From a bacterium (lineage in GTDB: Bacteria > Planctomycetota > Planctomycetia > Pirellulales > Pirellulaceae), in NCBI GenBank assembly GCA_016124445.1, contig WGNR01000010.1, positions 310,001-374,000 on the forward strand: a stretch of 64,000 nucleotides of DNA, in the 5' to 3' direction. Numbering within the stretch: the stretch's first letter is position 1; every line of letters starts with the position of its first letter. This document shows, in pieces, positions 51,110 to 61,300 of this stretch. Below the pieces are notes generated by a model that saw nothing but the letters and a program-made list of their open reading frames with translations, did not search any database and was not told where the DNA came from. A program made the position numbers and the translations under genes.

Positions 51110-53707
51110 ATGCCCTTCCGATTGCTCCAACTTGGTCTTCTGTTTTTCGTACCGTGGCTTGCCTGCGTAGGTGATTCTCCTTGCTACGGAGAGACAGTGC
51201 TCGATTGGCACAAGCTGCCAGATCTTCCCAATCCGCTCGGCGTGGCAGGTCCCTTTGCCGGCGTCAATAACGATGCGTTGATCGTCGCGGGCGGGGCCAA
51301 CTTTCCGCGGCCGATCTGGGAATCGAATAAGCAGTGGGTCGATACGATCTATGTCCTGACAAAAAACGGCGACCGCTTTCAGTGGCAAAGCGGCGGCAAG
51401 TTACCGCGGCCGACAGCGTACGGGGCGACCGTTTCAACTTCCAAGGGAGTGCTTTGCCTGGGGGGATGCGATGCCGAGAAGGTTTTCGAAGAGGCCTACT
51501 TCCTTACGTGGGACGGCAAGTCGATTCAGACGACGCCGTGTGCTTCCCTGCCAGAGCGGGTCGCCTATGGGCAAGCTGTTTTGCTTGGTAGCACCGTTTA
51601 TCTGATCGGGGGACAATCGGCCCCCGAGTTGTCTTCGGCCAGCGACAAGATCTGGTCGCTTGATCTGTCTCAGCCAGGCGAACCAAAAGACTTTCAGTGG
51701 ACCGAACTGCCAAGCCTGCCTGGTCCGACGCGGGCCTTCCCTCAAGTTGCCGTGCAACACGATGGCTTTCGTGACGCGATCTACGTCATTGGTGGACGAC
51801 GGGAAGAGTCCGGCGAGACACAATTCCTGAAAGATGTCTGGCAATTCATTCCCGAGACCAAGACCTGGACCCGGCGAAAGGATGCCCCGCGAGTCATCAT
51901 GGCCGGCGAGGCGATCGGCATCGGCCAGAGTCACATCTTCATTCTCGGTGGTGCCGATGAAAGCAACTGGGGCAAGGCCGATCTGCTGAAAGATGATCAC
52001 CCTGAGTTTCCGCGCGAAATTTTTGCCTATCACACGATCACCGATACCTGGACGAACCCCGGAGCGATGCCAGAGAACCAGGTAACGACCACCGCGGTGC
52101 GTTGGGGTGAATCGGTGATCATTCCGAGTGGAGAGATCCGCCCGAGGGTTCGCTCGCCGCACGTCTGGCAGGTGACCGCTCATAAGGCCGACAAGAGCTT
52201 TGGCATCGTCAACTACCTGGTGCTATTTGGCTACCTGTTGGCGATGGTTGGTATCGGGGTCTATTTCACGCAGAAGAACAAGAATACGGACGACTACTTT
52301 CGAGGTGGAAAGCAAATTCCTTGGTGGGCGGCAGGCTGCAGCATTTTCGCCACGATGCTTAGCTCATTGACATTTACCGGGCTGCCGAGCAAAGCGTTCG
52401 CGCAAGATTGGGTCTACGCCGTCGGAAATTTCACGATCCCCTTGGTCGCTTTTCTGGCCGTTTATGTTGCCTTGCCGTTCTATCGCCGCATTGATGCGAC
52501 CAGTGCTTACGAATACCTGGAACGAAGATTCGGTTCGCTGACTCGCAAGTTGGCCAGCACGAGCTTTATCTTGTTTCACCTTTTTCGCATGGCGATCGTC
52601 ATGTCGCTGACGGCATTGGCTTTGGCAGTTGCTACTCCACTGACGCCGGCTCAATCGGTGTTGCTGATGGGCCTATTGAGTATCGCTTACTGCACCTTGG
52701 GCGGAATCGAGGCGGTCATCTGGACCGATACGATCCAAACATTTGTCTTGCTGGGGGGAGCGTTGCTGGCGCTGTTCCTGCTCGTTCAAGGAGTCGATGG
52801 CGGGCTTTCCGGGTTTTGGGATATCGCACGTTCTTCTAACAAGTTGAACATCGCCAACGTGCACTGGGACGTAACCAGCGCCCAGGCCGCATTCTGGGTT
52901 GTCGTCATCGGTGCAATCGCCCAGAACATTTCGTCTTACACAGCCGATCAAGCGGTTGTGCAGCGATACGTGACGACCGAGACCGAGCAACTCGCCGCGC
53001 GGTCGATCTGGATGAGTGCGATCCTGACCATTCCCGCGACGCTCTTGTTCTTTGGTCTTGGTACGGCATTGTTTGCGTTCTACCAGTGCAACCCAGGCAA
53101 GCTCGATCCACATATCACGACCGATCAGATTTTTCCGCTATTCATCGCGCGAGAGATTCCCCTGGGCCTGGCTGGCCTGATCGTGGCAGGCGTGTTCGCC
53201 GCGGCCCAATCGACGGTGTCGACCAGCATGAACTCCTCTGCGACGACGATCGTGGTCGACTTCCTGCGACCGATGGCCTTTTGCTCTTCGGAGCGAGGCT
53301 ATTTGATCTCGGCCCGAGTTTGTACGCTGCTGGTCGGACTGGCAGGCACATTGCTGGGGTTGCTGTTTGTCGATCCGGAGATTCGATCGCTGTTCGATGC
53401 GTTCGTGAAAGTACTGGGGATCTTCATGGGTATTCTGGGCGGACTGTTCTTGCTTGGAGCATTCACGAGACGCTCGAATCAGTTCGGTGCGATCTGTGGG
53501 GCGTGTCTAGGTGCTGTGGTGATGATTGCTCTCTGGAAGTTTTCGCGGATCCATAGCTACTTCTTTCCTGCGGCCGGGCTCGGGGTCTGTTTCCTCACCG
53601 GTTACCTGGCCAGTTGGCTAACGGGGCGTCCATCGCAAGATCTGGCTGGTCTGACGATCTATGACGTCCCACTGGTTTCGAACAACCCGGGAGAAACCCA
53701 ATCGTGA
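51110..53707 (+). CDS. Fusion of NanM-like Kelch mutarotase and sodium:solute symporter (sialic-acid transporter candidate)
   Basis: An 865-residue two-part protein. A signal segment (residues 1-25) is followed by a Kelch beta-propeller (about 30-355) with repeats such as [18 protein letters not shown] and Y-V-I-G-G-R-R-E. This is the cyclically permuted mutarotase type (NanM), which speeds conversion of alpha- to beta-N-acetylneuraminate. From about residue 363 it becomes a sodium:solute symporter with some 13 membrane segments (D-D-Y-F-R-G-G-K and [10 protein letters not shown] are family marks). One polypeptide would thus place the propeller in the periplasm and the carrier in the membrane. 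A GTG start of the next gene overlaps its stop by 4 bases. Confidence 0.88.
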   Translation: MPFRLLQLGLLFFVPWLACVGDSPCYGETVLDWHKLPDLPNPLGVAGPFAGVNNDALIVAGGANFPRPIWESNKQWVDTIYVLTKNGDRFQWQSGGKLPRPTAYGATVSTSKGVLCLGGCDAEKVFEEAYFLTWDGKSIQTTPCASLPERVAYGQAVLLGSTVYLIGGQSAPELSSASDKIWSLDLSQPGEPKDFQWTELPSLPGPTRAFPQVAVQHDGFRDAIYVIGGRREESGETQFLKDVWQFIPETKTWTRRKDAPRVIMAGEAIGIGQSHIFILGGADESNWGKADLLKDDHPEFPREIFAYHTITDTWTNPGAMPENQVTTTAVRWGESVIIPSGEIRPRVRSPHVWQVTAHKADKSFGIVNYLVLFGYLLAMVGIGVYFTQKNKNTDDYFRGGKQIPWWAAGCSIFATMLSSLTFTGLPSKAFAQDWVYAVGNFTIPLVAFLAVYVALPFYRRIDATSAYEYLERRFGSLTRKLASTSFILFHLFRMAIVMSLTALALAVATPLTPAQSVLLMGLLSIAYCTLGGIEAVIWTDTIQTFVLLGGALLALFLLVQGVDGGLSGFWDIARSSNKLNIANVHWDVTSAQAAFWVVVIGAIAQNISSYTADQAVVQRYVTTETEQLAARSIWMSAILTIPATLLFFGLGTALFAFYQCNPGKLDPHITTDQIFPLFIAREIPLGLAGLIVAGVFAAAQSTVSTSMNSSATTIVVDFLRPMAFCSSERGYLISARVCTLLVGLAGTLLGLLFVDPEIRSLFDAFVKVLGIFMGILGGLFLLGAFTRRSNQFGAICGACLGAVVMIALWKFSRIHSYFFPAAGLGVCFLTGYLASWLTGRPSQDLAGLTIYDVPLVSNNPGETQS

Positions 53708-54882
53708 ACGGGGACCGACAAGCTGCTTTGTTCAGCCAGTACCGCAATGGTTTGCTGGAAGATACCTTGCCGTTCTGGTTGAAACATAGCGTTGACCAAG
53801 AGTACGGCGGCTTTATCACCTCGCTCGATCGTGATGGAACGATCGTCGATACCGACAAAGGGGTTTGGCAACAGGCTCGTTTCACTTGGCTGTTGGGCGA
53901 ACTATACAACGAGGTGGAACCACGTGAAGAGTGGTTGCACCTGGCCGAAGCAGGGCTTCAGTTTCTCTCGCGATATGCCTTTGACCCAGTCGATGGTCGC
54001 ATGTGGTTTCATCTTGCGCGGGAAGGGAAGCCGATTCGCAAACGCCGCTATGCGTTTTCTGAATCGTTCGCCGCTATTGCCTTCGGGGAAGTAGCCAAGG
54101 CAACCGGCAACGCCGAGTATGCCGAAAAGGCACGGGAATTGTTCTTGCGATTTGTGAACCATCGACCGGATCCCAAGTTCACCGATGTGCGCCCGACACG
54201 GGGAATTGGCGTCCCGATGGTCACCATCAACACAGCCCAGCAGCTGCGAGATTCGATTGGCTTAGAGGAAGCAAACCACTGGATCGACAAAAGTATCGAA
54301 GCGATCCGCACCTACCATGTCAAACCAGAACTCGCTTGCGTGTTGGAAACGGTTGGCAGCGAAGGAGAAGTGGTGGATCACTTTGACGGCCGCACCCTCA
54401 ATCCGGGACATGCGATCGAAGGTGCCTGGTTTATTCTGTGGGAAGGACGCTGCCGAAACGACGACCAACTGATCAAGCTTGGCTGCCAGATGCTCGATTG
54501 GATGTGGCAACGCGGCTGGGACGAGCAATATGGCGGAATTCTCTACTTTACGAGCTTAGATGGCCGACCGGTCCAGGAATACTGGCACGATATGAAGTTC
54601 TGGTGGCCGCAGAACGAAACAATCATCGCGACGCTGCTTGCTTACTGCCTGACGGGAGAAACTCGCTATGCCCAATGGCATCAGCAGATTCATGACTGGG
54701 CCTATTCGCATTTTGCCGACCCACAACATGGCGAGTGGTTTGGCTATCTTCATCGCGATGGCCGAATCAGTTCGACCTTGAAAGGCAATCTCTGGAAGGG
54801 GCCTTTTCACTTTCCCCGAATGCAATTGGTCTGCTCGCAGCTTCTTCAGGAAATGGCGAGCCCCGTCAAGTTGGCTCGTTAA
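53704..54882 (+). CDS. AGE-family epimerase, N-acetylmannosamine/N-acetylglucosamine 2-epimerase type
   Basis: A 392-residue protein starting with GTG inside the symporter stop. It has the (alpha/alpha)6-barrel pattern of the AGE/RenBP family: W-Q-Q-A-R-F-T-W near residue 58, [22 protein letters not shown] near 225-238 and W-W-P-Q-N-E-T near 300. In this context it probably turns the N-acetylmannosamine made by NanA into N-acetylglucosamine, doing the task of NanE-type epimerases. Related sugar epimerases (cellobiose, mannose) share the fold, so the substrate is inferred from neighbours. No NanK, NagA or NagB gene is in the window. Confidence 0.85.
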   Translation: MNGDRQAALFSQYRNGLLEDTLPFWLKHSVDQEYGGFITSLDRDGTIVDTDKGVWQQARFTWLLGELYNEVEPREEWLHLAEAGLQFLSRYAFDPVDGRMWFHLAREGKPIRKRRYAFSESFAAIAFGEVAKATGNAEYAEKARELFLRFVNHRPDPKFTDVRPTRGIGVPMVTINTAQQLRDSIGLEEANHWIDKSIEAIRTYHVKPELACVLETVGSEGEVVDHFDGRTLNPGHAIEGAWFILWEGRCRNDDQLIKLGCQMLDWMWQRGWDEQYGGILYFTSLDGRPVQEYWHDMKFWWPQNETIIATLLAYCLTGETRYAQWHQQIHDWAYSHFADPQHGEWFGYLHRDGRISSTLKGNLWKGPFHFPRMQLVCSQLLQEMASPVKLAR

Positions 54883-55066
54883 CTCCGGACGTTTACCGCG
54901 TGCATTCGTCCCATTGGGGTAGGTTGTGAAAAGCGGTATAAACGAACCGGTGGAGATTGGGATCTGCATGCATGCTCCAAAAACGAAGCGACTCAGCGTC
55001 GATTCGCCTTCGATCGTTCCCAATCACCTCCATCGGCTCATTCGTCACTTTCCCCATGGCAACGAT

Positions 55067-56215
55067 ATGCCACATCAGATCGCACTTGTGGTGGTGCCCG
55101 GTTCGGACAACCATAACCGCATGCTTCGTGGCATATTGCAATACGCCGCCGAGACGGCCCGGATCCGAATCATCAAGAATGCCGCGATTCCTTTTATTCC
55201 TTGGACGCACTTGCGCAACACCAAGGCCGATGGTGTCATTGCCTACGCGGAAACAAAAGAGCAGATCAACTTTCTCAAGTCACTCGAAAAGCCTTTTGTC
55301 AATTTGACGCTCCACCAGCCGCCGAGCGAAGGAGTGGCGATTGTCCATTCCGACAACTTCGAGATCGGCAGGCGTTTGGCCGATCACTTGATCAGCCTGG
55401 GCTTACGCAATTTCGCCTTCGTGGGGCACTTCGAGTGGTACCACAATCGATGTCGCCGGGAAGGCTTTCTGGCGAGGCTTCATGAGGCAGGCCACGATGC
55501 CGTTTCACTCGAAGTCTCCTTCGAATCGGAAGCTCAGGGAGACTTCGCCTATCGCCTGGTCGACCAGGAGCACCTGAGTCGGCAACTTGCCACGCTTCCT
55601 CAGCCATGCGGTATCGCGACTTGCCACGACGAATTTGCGTACGAGGTGGTCGAGTGCGCCAAGCAGTCGGGCATCAGCGTTCCGTTCGGCATTTCGGTAA
55701 TCGGCGTGAACAACTATGGCTTGATCTGCGAAACGACATCACCCCCACTATCCAGCATTGCCCAGAATTCGGAACGAATCGGCTTCCTGGCCGCTCAATT
55801 GGTCGATCGATTAATCGAAGGCGAGCCAATTCCTGCCGAGCCAATCCTGGTAACGCCCGGCCAACTTATCGTTCGCCGTTCCTCCGAGTTTCTGGCGCTC
55901 GATGACATACAGGTTGTTGCTGCGATTGAATTCATCCGAGCACGATGCGGGCAACCCATTACGGTGACTGACATCGTCGAGAATTCGGAGATCAGCCGCA
56001 AAACGCTCGAGAATCGTTTCAAAACGGCCGTCGGACATTCGATTGCTCACGAAATTCGGCTGTCGCGAATGCGTCATGCGCAGCATCTACTCTCTTCAAC
56101 ATCGCTGAGCGTAATCGACGTCGCGATCCGAAGTGGTTTTGACAGCACCAGCGGCTTTATTCGCGCGTTCAAAGAATACACCGGCACGACGCCAGCCGAC
56201 TATCGAAACGCCTGA
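55067..56215 (+). CDS. AraC/XylR-type transcriptional regulator (sugar-binding domain + AraC HTH)
   Basis: A protein of 382 residues from the ATG at 55067. An in-frame GTG at 54926 would add 47 residues not typical of the family. Residues about 1-270 form a LacI/periplasmic-binding-type domain (Q-I-A-L-V-V-V-P, D-N-F-E-I-G-R-R-L-A-D-H-L, G-I-A-T-C-H-D and I-S-V-I-G-V-N-N). The last 105 residues are an AraC-type double helix-turn-helix (I-S-R-K-T-L-E-N-R-F, V-A-I-R-S-G-F-D-S). This is the XylR-type layout, common for sugar regulons in Planctomycetes. It is encoded 184 bases after the epimerase gene on the same strand and probably regulates the sialic-acid cluster. Confidence 0.85.
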   Translation: MPHQIALVVVPGSDNHNRMLRGILQYAAETARIRIIKNAAIPFIPWTHLRNTKADGVIAYAETKEQINFLKSLEKPFVNLTLHQPPSEGVAIVHSDNFEIGRRLADHLISLGLRNFAFVGHFEWYHNRCRREGFLARLHEAGHDAVSLEVSFESEAQGDFAYRLVDQEHLSRQLATLPQPCGIATCHDEFAYEVVECAKQSGISVPFGISVIGVNNYGLICETTSPPLSSIAQNSERIGFLAAQLVDRLIEGEPIPAEPILVTPGQLIVRRSSEFLALDDIQVVAAIEFIRARCGQPITVTDIVENSEISRKTLENRFKTAVGHSIAHEIRLSRMRHAQHLLSSTSLSVIDVAIRSGFDSTSGFIRAFKEYTGTTPADYRNA

Positions 56216-56311
56216 GCTCGTACGAACCTGATTTCGATTCGAACAAAAGAGAGGGCACGTTCGCCAGAACGCGCCCTCTTTTCGGAATCGTTTCAATTTG
56301 AATGAGCAGTG

Positions 56312-57283
56312 TTACTTCTTGCTCTTCTTTTTGCCAGGGGCTTTCACCAGCTTCGGGATCATCCGTTCAGCGATGGTCGCGGCCGCATTTTGAAGGGCCG
56401 TTTTGCCGGCGATCTGCTCGTTAATGTCGATAGCTACTGAAGTCTGGCGATCGATCGCCAGGACCTGGCCGGTTTTGGCATCGATGGCTTTGATTTCGAC
56501 ACGTGCTTTGACCGGAGCCAGGTTGCCAGCTCGCGCGGTGAACTCGCTGAAGCCTTCGCCGACGATCTTGATCTCGGCATCTTTGGCGGCGGCGTCGTTG
56601 GAATCGATCACGTCGAAACCGAGTTCGCGGAAGTAGACCATGATTTCCGTTTCGGCGGCCGGGTCGATCGTGGCCTGACCGACGTGGCGTTCTTCGATCG
56701 AAACGGTCACCGGAGGAAGCTTCGCATTGCCAATCTGTTTCTTGAGGGCTGCAATTCGCTCGCTTTGCGGAACCACCTTCGGCACCAGTTTGCTGGCGTT
56801 GTCATTGATCGCTTTGACAATGTTGGTCGAAAGCTGTTCGACCAGGGTATCCAGGTCGTCGTCGAGACTTCCTTTGACATTCGCACCGGTAACGCGGCTG
56901 GTTTCAGTACCAATAATCTTGGCCACCACCACAAGCTTATCGCCGGCCTGGATAACGCTACCGGAAACAATCAGCCGAGCGCCGGTCAACTGGCCGACCT
57001 GAACGGCTTCGTTTGGATTGACCAGTCCCGATACCGACAGTTCCTGTTCCTGCAGGATCTTTTTCATATCTTCTCGATCGACCAGGTACATGCTGGGGTC
57101 AATCACCAGGTTGGCGAAAATCAGGTCGGAAACCTGGGCACCCATGCCTTTGACGTCGGCTCCTCGTTCCTGGAAGGCGAAAATGGCGGTGGGATAGACG
57201 GTGTCCCCATCCTGGGCTTGAGCCGTGCTGACCGCGGACAATGCCGTCAAGGTAAGTACCAGACTGAAGAGAAGCGTGCGCAT
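56312..57283 (-). CDS. CsgG-like secreted or envelope protein
   Basis: A 323-residue protein with a clear signal peptide (residues 1-23, A-Q-A-Q). A CsgG/TolB-N-like alpha-beta region follows (about 30-145: Y-P-T-A-I-F-A-F, L-V-D-R-E-D-M-K-K-I-L-Q-E-Q-E, L-I-V-S-G-S-V). A second domain at about 190-310 (V-T-V-S-I-E-E-R) and a lysine-rich C-terminal tail complete it. CsgG builds the curli secretion pore in Proteobacteria, but soluble CsgG-like proteins in Planctomycetes have unknown roles, and no curli genes are seen here. It is the last gene of a co-directional series with the unknown and WD40 genes, 3 bases after the preceding stop. Confidence 0.72.
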   Translation of the reverse strand: MRTLLFSLVLTLTALSAVSTAQAQDGDTVYPTAIFAFQERGADVKGMGAQVSDLIFANLVIDPSMYLVDREDMKKILQEQELSVSGLVNPNEAVQVGQLTGARLIVSGSVIQAGDKLVVVAKIIGTETSRVTGANVKGSLDDDLDTLVEQLSTNIVKAINDNASKLVPKVVPQSERIAALKKQIGNAKLPPVTVSIEERHVGQATIDPAAETEIMVYFRELGFDVIDSNDAAAKDAEIKIVGEGFSEFTARAGNLAPVKARVEIKAIDAKTGQVLAIDRQTSVAIDINEQIAGKTALQNAAATIAERMIPKLVKAPGKKKSKK

Positions 57284-57286
57284 AAC

Positions 57287-58339
57287 TTATTGCTCCGATT
57301 GAGAAACGTTCGAGTTCGAGGAAAACTGTTCGAGAATGTGCTTTAACAAAAATCGTGGTGTCGGGCTGCGATCCCAATGCTCGATGAGATCGAGACAACA
57401 GACGATACACGTACCTTGATTCTGAAACTTGACTCGCCACCAAGGCCACGTATCTTCGGCCTCCTCGACGATCAGTTTCAGTTGACCACGTTTGGATTCG
57501 AGTTTGATGCCGGCCGTTGCCGGCGGTGCGTCCGCGGTTTGCGCGAAATCGGGAAAGAGACGTTTGTCGTACTGCCGAACAATCTGCTTTGAGGAGAACG
57601 AGACGTTTTCCAGCTGCGGATAGGTTTCGCGATCGGGCCAGATCAGTTCGCCATCGACCAGCGAAAGACAAAGCACGCGAACACCACGCTGCGGCAGTTT
57701 GCCCAGCGCGTCGGCCAAGGCGCGGTTTTTACGAAGCGAGGTCCCTGCGCCGACGATCAAAATGCCTTCCTCGATGTCGGCCAGCACGTTGGAATTGGTC
57801 ACCTTGTCGAACGGAATGCCCGCCTTTTCGAAGACCTTGGCCGTGTCCCCGGCCGGATCGAACAGTTGGATGTTCAACTCCTGGAGCCACTCCTTCCGCT
57901 GGACGAAAGGATCTTGCGGGAATAGCCAGATCGTTTGCTCGTTCTTAGCGATTTCCTTGCCATCGCCGTCGACCACCGTCAGGGTCATCTGCGTGGCGAA
58001 CGTTACCCCTTCACGCACTGGCGGAAGTTCCATCGGCAGCTTGAAACTTTCGGCCTGATTCGCCACAAGATCGAGAGGCTCTTCACCTCGTGCCAGCGTC
58101 CGAGCCCCGGCCGAATACTGCCAGAACAACTTCCCTTGCACCGCCTCGGTTGTGGAAAGACGGTAACCCAGTTCGATCTTCTCTTCACCAAAGTAAGCGG
58201 AGCTGACGGCAACCGGTTGGATCGCGGCGATTTCTTTCGCCTCTTCATCTGCTGCGAATGCAGACGACGTGCCGATGGTCAGGCACATCACGGCGAGAAA
58301 CGCCCGTCGTATTCTGGGGTCAAGGAGGTGCTGGTTCAT
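57287..58339 (-). CDS. Unknown secreted protein in the CsgG-like/WD40 operon
   Basis: A 350-residue protein with a signal peptide (residues 1-29, A-F-A-A). Residues about 40-150 look beta-rich (A-Y-F-G-E-E-K-I-E-L-G-Y-R-L, L-T-V-V-D-G-D-G-K-E-I). The middle has I-L-I-V-G-A-G-T-S-L and a Rossmann-like alternation (V-R-V-L-C-L-S-L-V-D-G). No family is recognised. It overlaps the WD40 gene by 4 bases and lies 3 bases before the CsgG-like gene, so all three belong to one transcript. Confidence 0.7.
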   Translation of the reverse strand: MNQHLLDPRIRRAFLAVMCLTIGTSSAFAADEEAKEIAAIQPVAVSSAYFGEEKIELGYRLSTTEAVQGKLFWQYSAGARTLARGEEPLDLVANQAESFKLPMELPPVREGVTFATQMTLTVVDGDGKEIAKNEQTIWLFPQDPFVQRKEWLQELNIQLFDPAGDTAKVFEKAGIPFDKVTNSNVLADIEEGILIVGAGTSLRKNRALADALGKLPQRGVRVLCLSLVDGELIWPDRETYPQLENVSFSSKQIVRQYDKRLFPDFAQTADAPPATAGIKLESKRGQLKLIVEEAEDTWPWWRVKFQNQGTCIVCCLDLIEHWDRSPTPRFLLKHILEQFSSNSNVSQSEQ

Positions 58340-61300
58340 GGTTTCTGAGCAGTGCTGGATCGAGTCTGAATGAGGTCGAGGATCAACAATTGATCCTTTC
58401 GCGACAGTCGGTCAAATGGAACCGTGATCGCTTTACCTTGTTCGGTCTTCAACTGGACTTGTTGGTTATCGTAGTCAGTCAAAACGCCTTGCACCGAAAA
58501 ATTACCTGTGTTGTCGGTCCAGGTTCTCATCTTCGGGTCAGGCTGGGGATTTGGAGCAGGACCTGGCTGCTTAGGTTTGGGCGTTAATTCCAACCGCTGA
58601 AGACCGCCATAGAACTTGGTGATGACCAATGCATCCTGGTTGGGGGTGAAGGTGCAGTCTCTGACGAAAATCCCGTCCAAGCTGGCAATTCTCTTCTTTT
58701 CCGGTAGGTTCCACACTTCGACTCGGTTGACTTCTTCTATTTCATCGTCAACGAATGACCTGCGAATGAACATCGCCAAGAGCTTGCCATCCGGCGAAAC
58801 AGCGACAGGCATTCCTATCACGCGAGACCATAATTGCTGTGAGGCTGAACCGGTCGAGTCCCACTTGATCAAGGTGTTTTCCAGGTCGCCAGCCAATGCG
58901 ATCAATGAGCGATCCTCTAAATTACCAGCCACATAATTCAGGCTTTCGATACGGCCGAATTTATTTCCGTTCTCGGCATTCCAAGCCACCGTCGATCCAT
59001 TTGAAAAAGCGAGTACGCGTGAATCATCTGCGTCGAATCCAAGACTTTTAATGATCATGTTTTGTTGCTCGAATTCGTAGGCAACCTTTCCATTGCCCAC
59101 AGTCCACACAGCTCCAGAACGATCAACGTTGGCGGCAGCAACCTTGTCATCGCTCCACGAAAACACCAAATCGACGATCTCTTCCGACTGGCCTTCACAT
59201 TCGACTATTGGCTGAAGGCTTGTCGCATCCCATATAATCACCCGGCCTCGAGTACCACCCGTCGCGAACATTGTTCCGTCGTGGCTGAAGGCAACCGCCG
59301 CCATCCCTTCAGGATCATTCAACAAGTTGGCGAGGAGCTGACCACTTTCGGCATCCCAAACCTGGACAGACTTGTCCTGCAATTTGCCCACAGTAACGAT
59401 CGACCTGCCATCGGGCGAATAGGCCAGGCCTAAACGACGAGCGCGGTCTTCCCAGAGATTAACTTTCTGTACTGGCTGGTTGCGAGCGATCGGTTGCTCT
59501 TTTTTGACAGGACTATTGGCTTTAGACGGGCCATTCAAGGCTTCTTTGATCGATACTCCCGAACCATCGAAGAGGACCTGGAAAATCCCTTGATCACCTT
59601 TCTCTTCGGAGCAACCGATAATCGTCCCGTACTGATTGCTATCCGCGATAAATCTTAGGGAGAGTGAACCTCGTCCATATGGTGCGGGAATCGTTCGCTC
59701 CGATGGACCCCAGTGGTTGCTATATGCCCACGGCACCGGTCCGAACGATTCCAGTGTCCCATTCTCCAATCGACCCCGTTGCCAATCCATTCCCACAATA
59801 TTGACGATTCCATCACTATGATTGAAAACGAGATCACCTTCGCGAATTCCAGGCATAGCAACTTCGGGATTAAAATCAGGGCAGCCGACTCGGACTATGC
59901 CGATCGAATTAAACTTAGGAGGTGCCGCGCCTGCGTAGAAGAATGCTCCGCGATCGAAGTCCTTGTTATCAATTCCGTCTCCAGCATGGTCCCACACATT
60001 CTCCGACACTCGAATGCTGAGGTCCGTCGGATCTACCACCAAAGGATGTCGAACCAAGCTATAATCGGACGACATTCGATTGACGACCACGAGATGGTTT
60101 TGTACTCCATCCTCTGATTGGGAACGAAAGTCTCGAACGGCGGCCGGCTGAAAGGCAAGGTTAATGTTTTTCCAGTCGGCATTCCGCTCGCCGGGTGGAA
60201 TGATTTCTTTGGCTTCGTGAAACACGTTGATGGAATGCTTGCCGTCTGGATTGAAACGAACATCCGCCAACCAGGTTCTGCCAAAAAAACCTGCTACGAT
60301 TGCCCGTCCTCTTTCGATCGTAGCAAGCTTAACTTGGATCAGGTACTTGGCCTGGCCTGGTATTTTCTCGGGTGCAATTAGAGGCAGCCCATCTTCAGCC
60401 GTGATTTGCACTCCCTTTCCACTGATTGGCTCAAATACCCAAAGCTGCGGGGCTTGCTGGTGGATTCTTACGATCAACCAAAGGTAATGACCGTCGTAGG
60501 AAATGGATTGGGGGTGGGTATTGGGGCCAGGGGCGTAAATCTGTCGCAAATCTTGACCCGGTGATTGGATGAAGACTCCCTGATCGCTGTAGAATGCATC
60601 CATTCCGTTGTTGAGGGGAACGCAGCCGTCTAGCCATTTCAACTCCACCGGCTGGTGGCTGCGGACATTGATGTAGGTTAGACGGAGCCCTTTGTAGGTC
60701 AGACGGCTTTGATCGTTTGGATTGCTGCTGGCTCCTCTTTCTTTTGTCTCAGGCAATGTGCCAATCGACACGAGCATCTGACGCGCGGTTTGCTTTACTT
60801 GGTCATTTGCGTCTGGTCGATTCGCAAGTTCTTTCAGGAATCGGCGTCCCTCGAAGGTACGTAGTTTGCCAACGACGAAACCACTGTGGGCAAACTCGCG
60901 GACCATGGAATCAACATTCTCACGGTTTTGATACTTCAGAATCATCAGAATGATTTGGGAGTATCGATCATCCGGTGTCGCGGAAGCTACAATCTCGCGT
61001 AGTACGCTGCCGCTCCATTTCCAATTCTGTTCGTCGGCGAGCTTAAAAAACATCTGCCACGCGATCTCTTGCTTTTCCTGCTCGTACTTTCGCTCGAGTT
61101 CCGTAAGTTGGTCAGAAACAGCGGACCCAGAACCGTAACTCCACATAGGACTATCAATCGAACAACGAATCAAATCGAAGTGGGCGAGTGAGCGATTGAC
61201 TGGGTATTTGGCCATGATGGCCGCCAAATGCTCGAGGGAGCGAAGTTTGAGCTCTTGAGATCTTACAAATTCCACGGCCCTGCGTTGATTGACTCCACTA

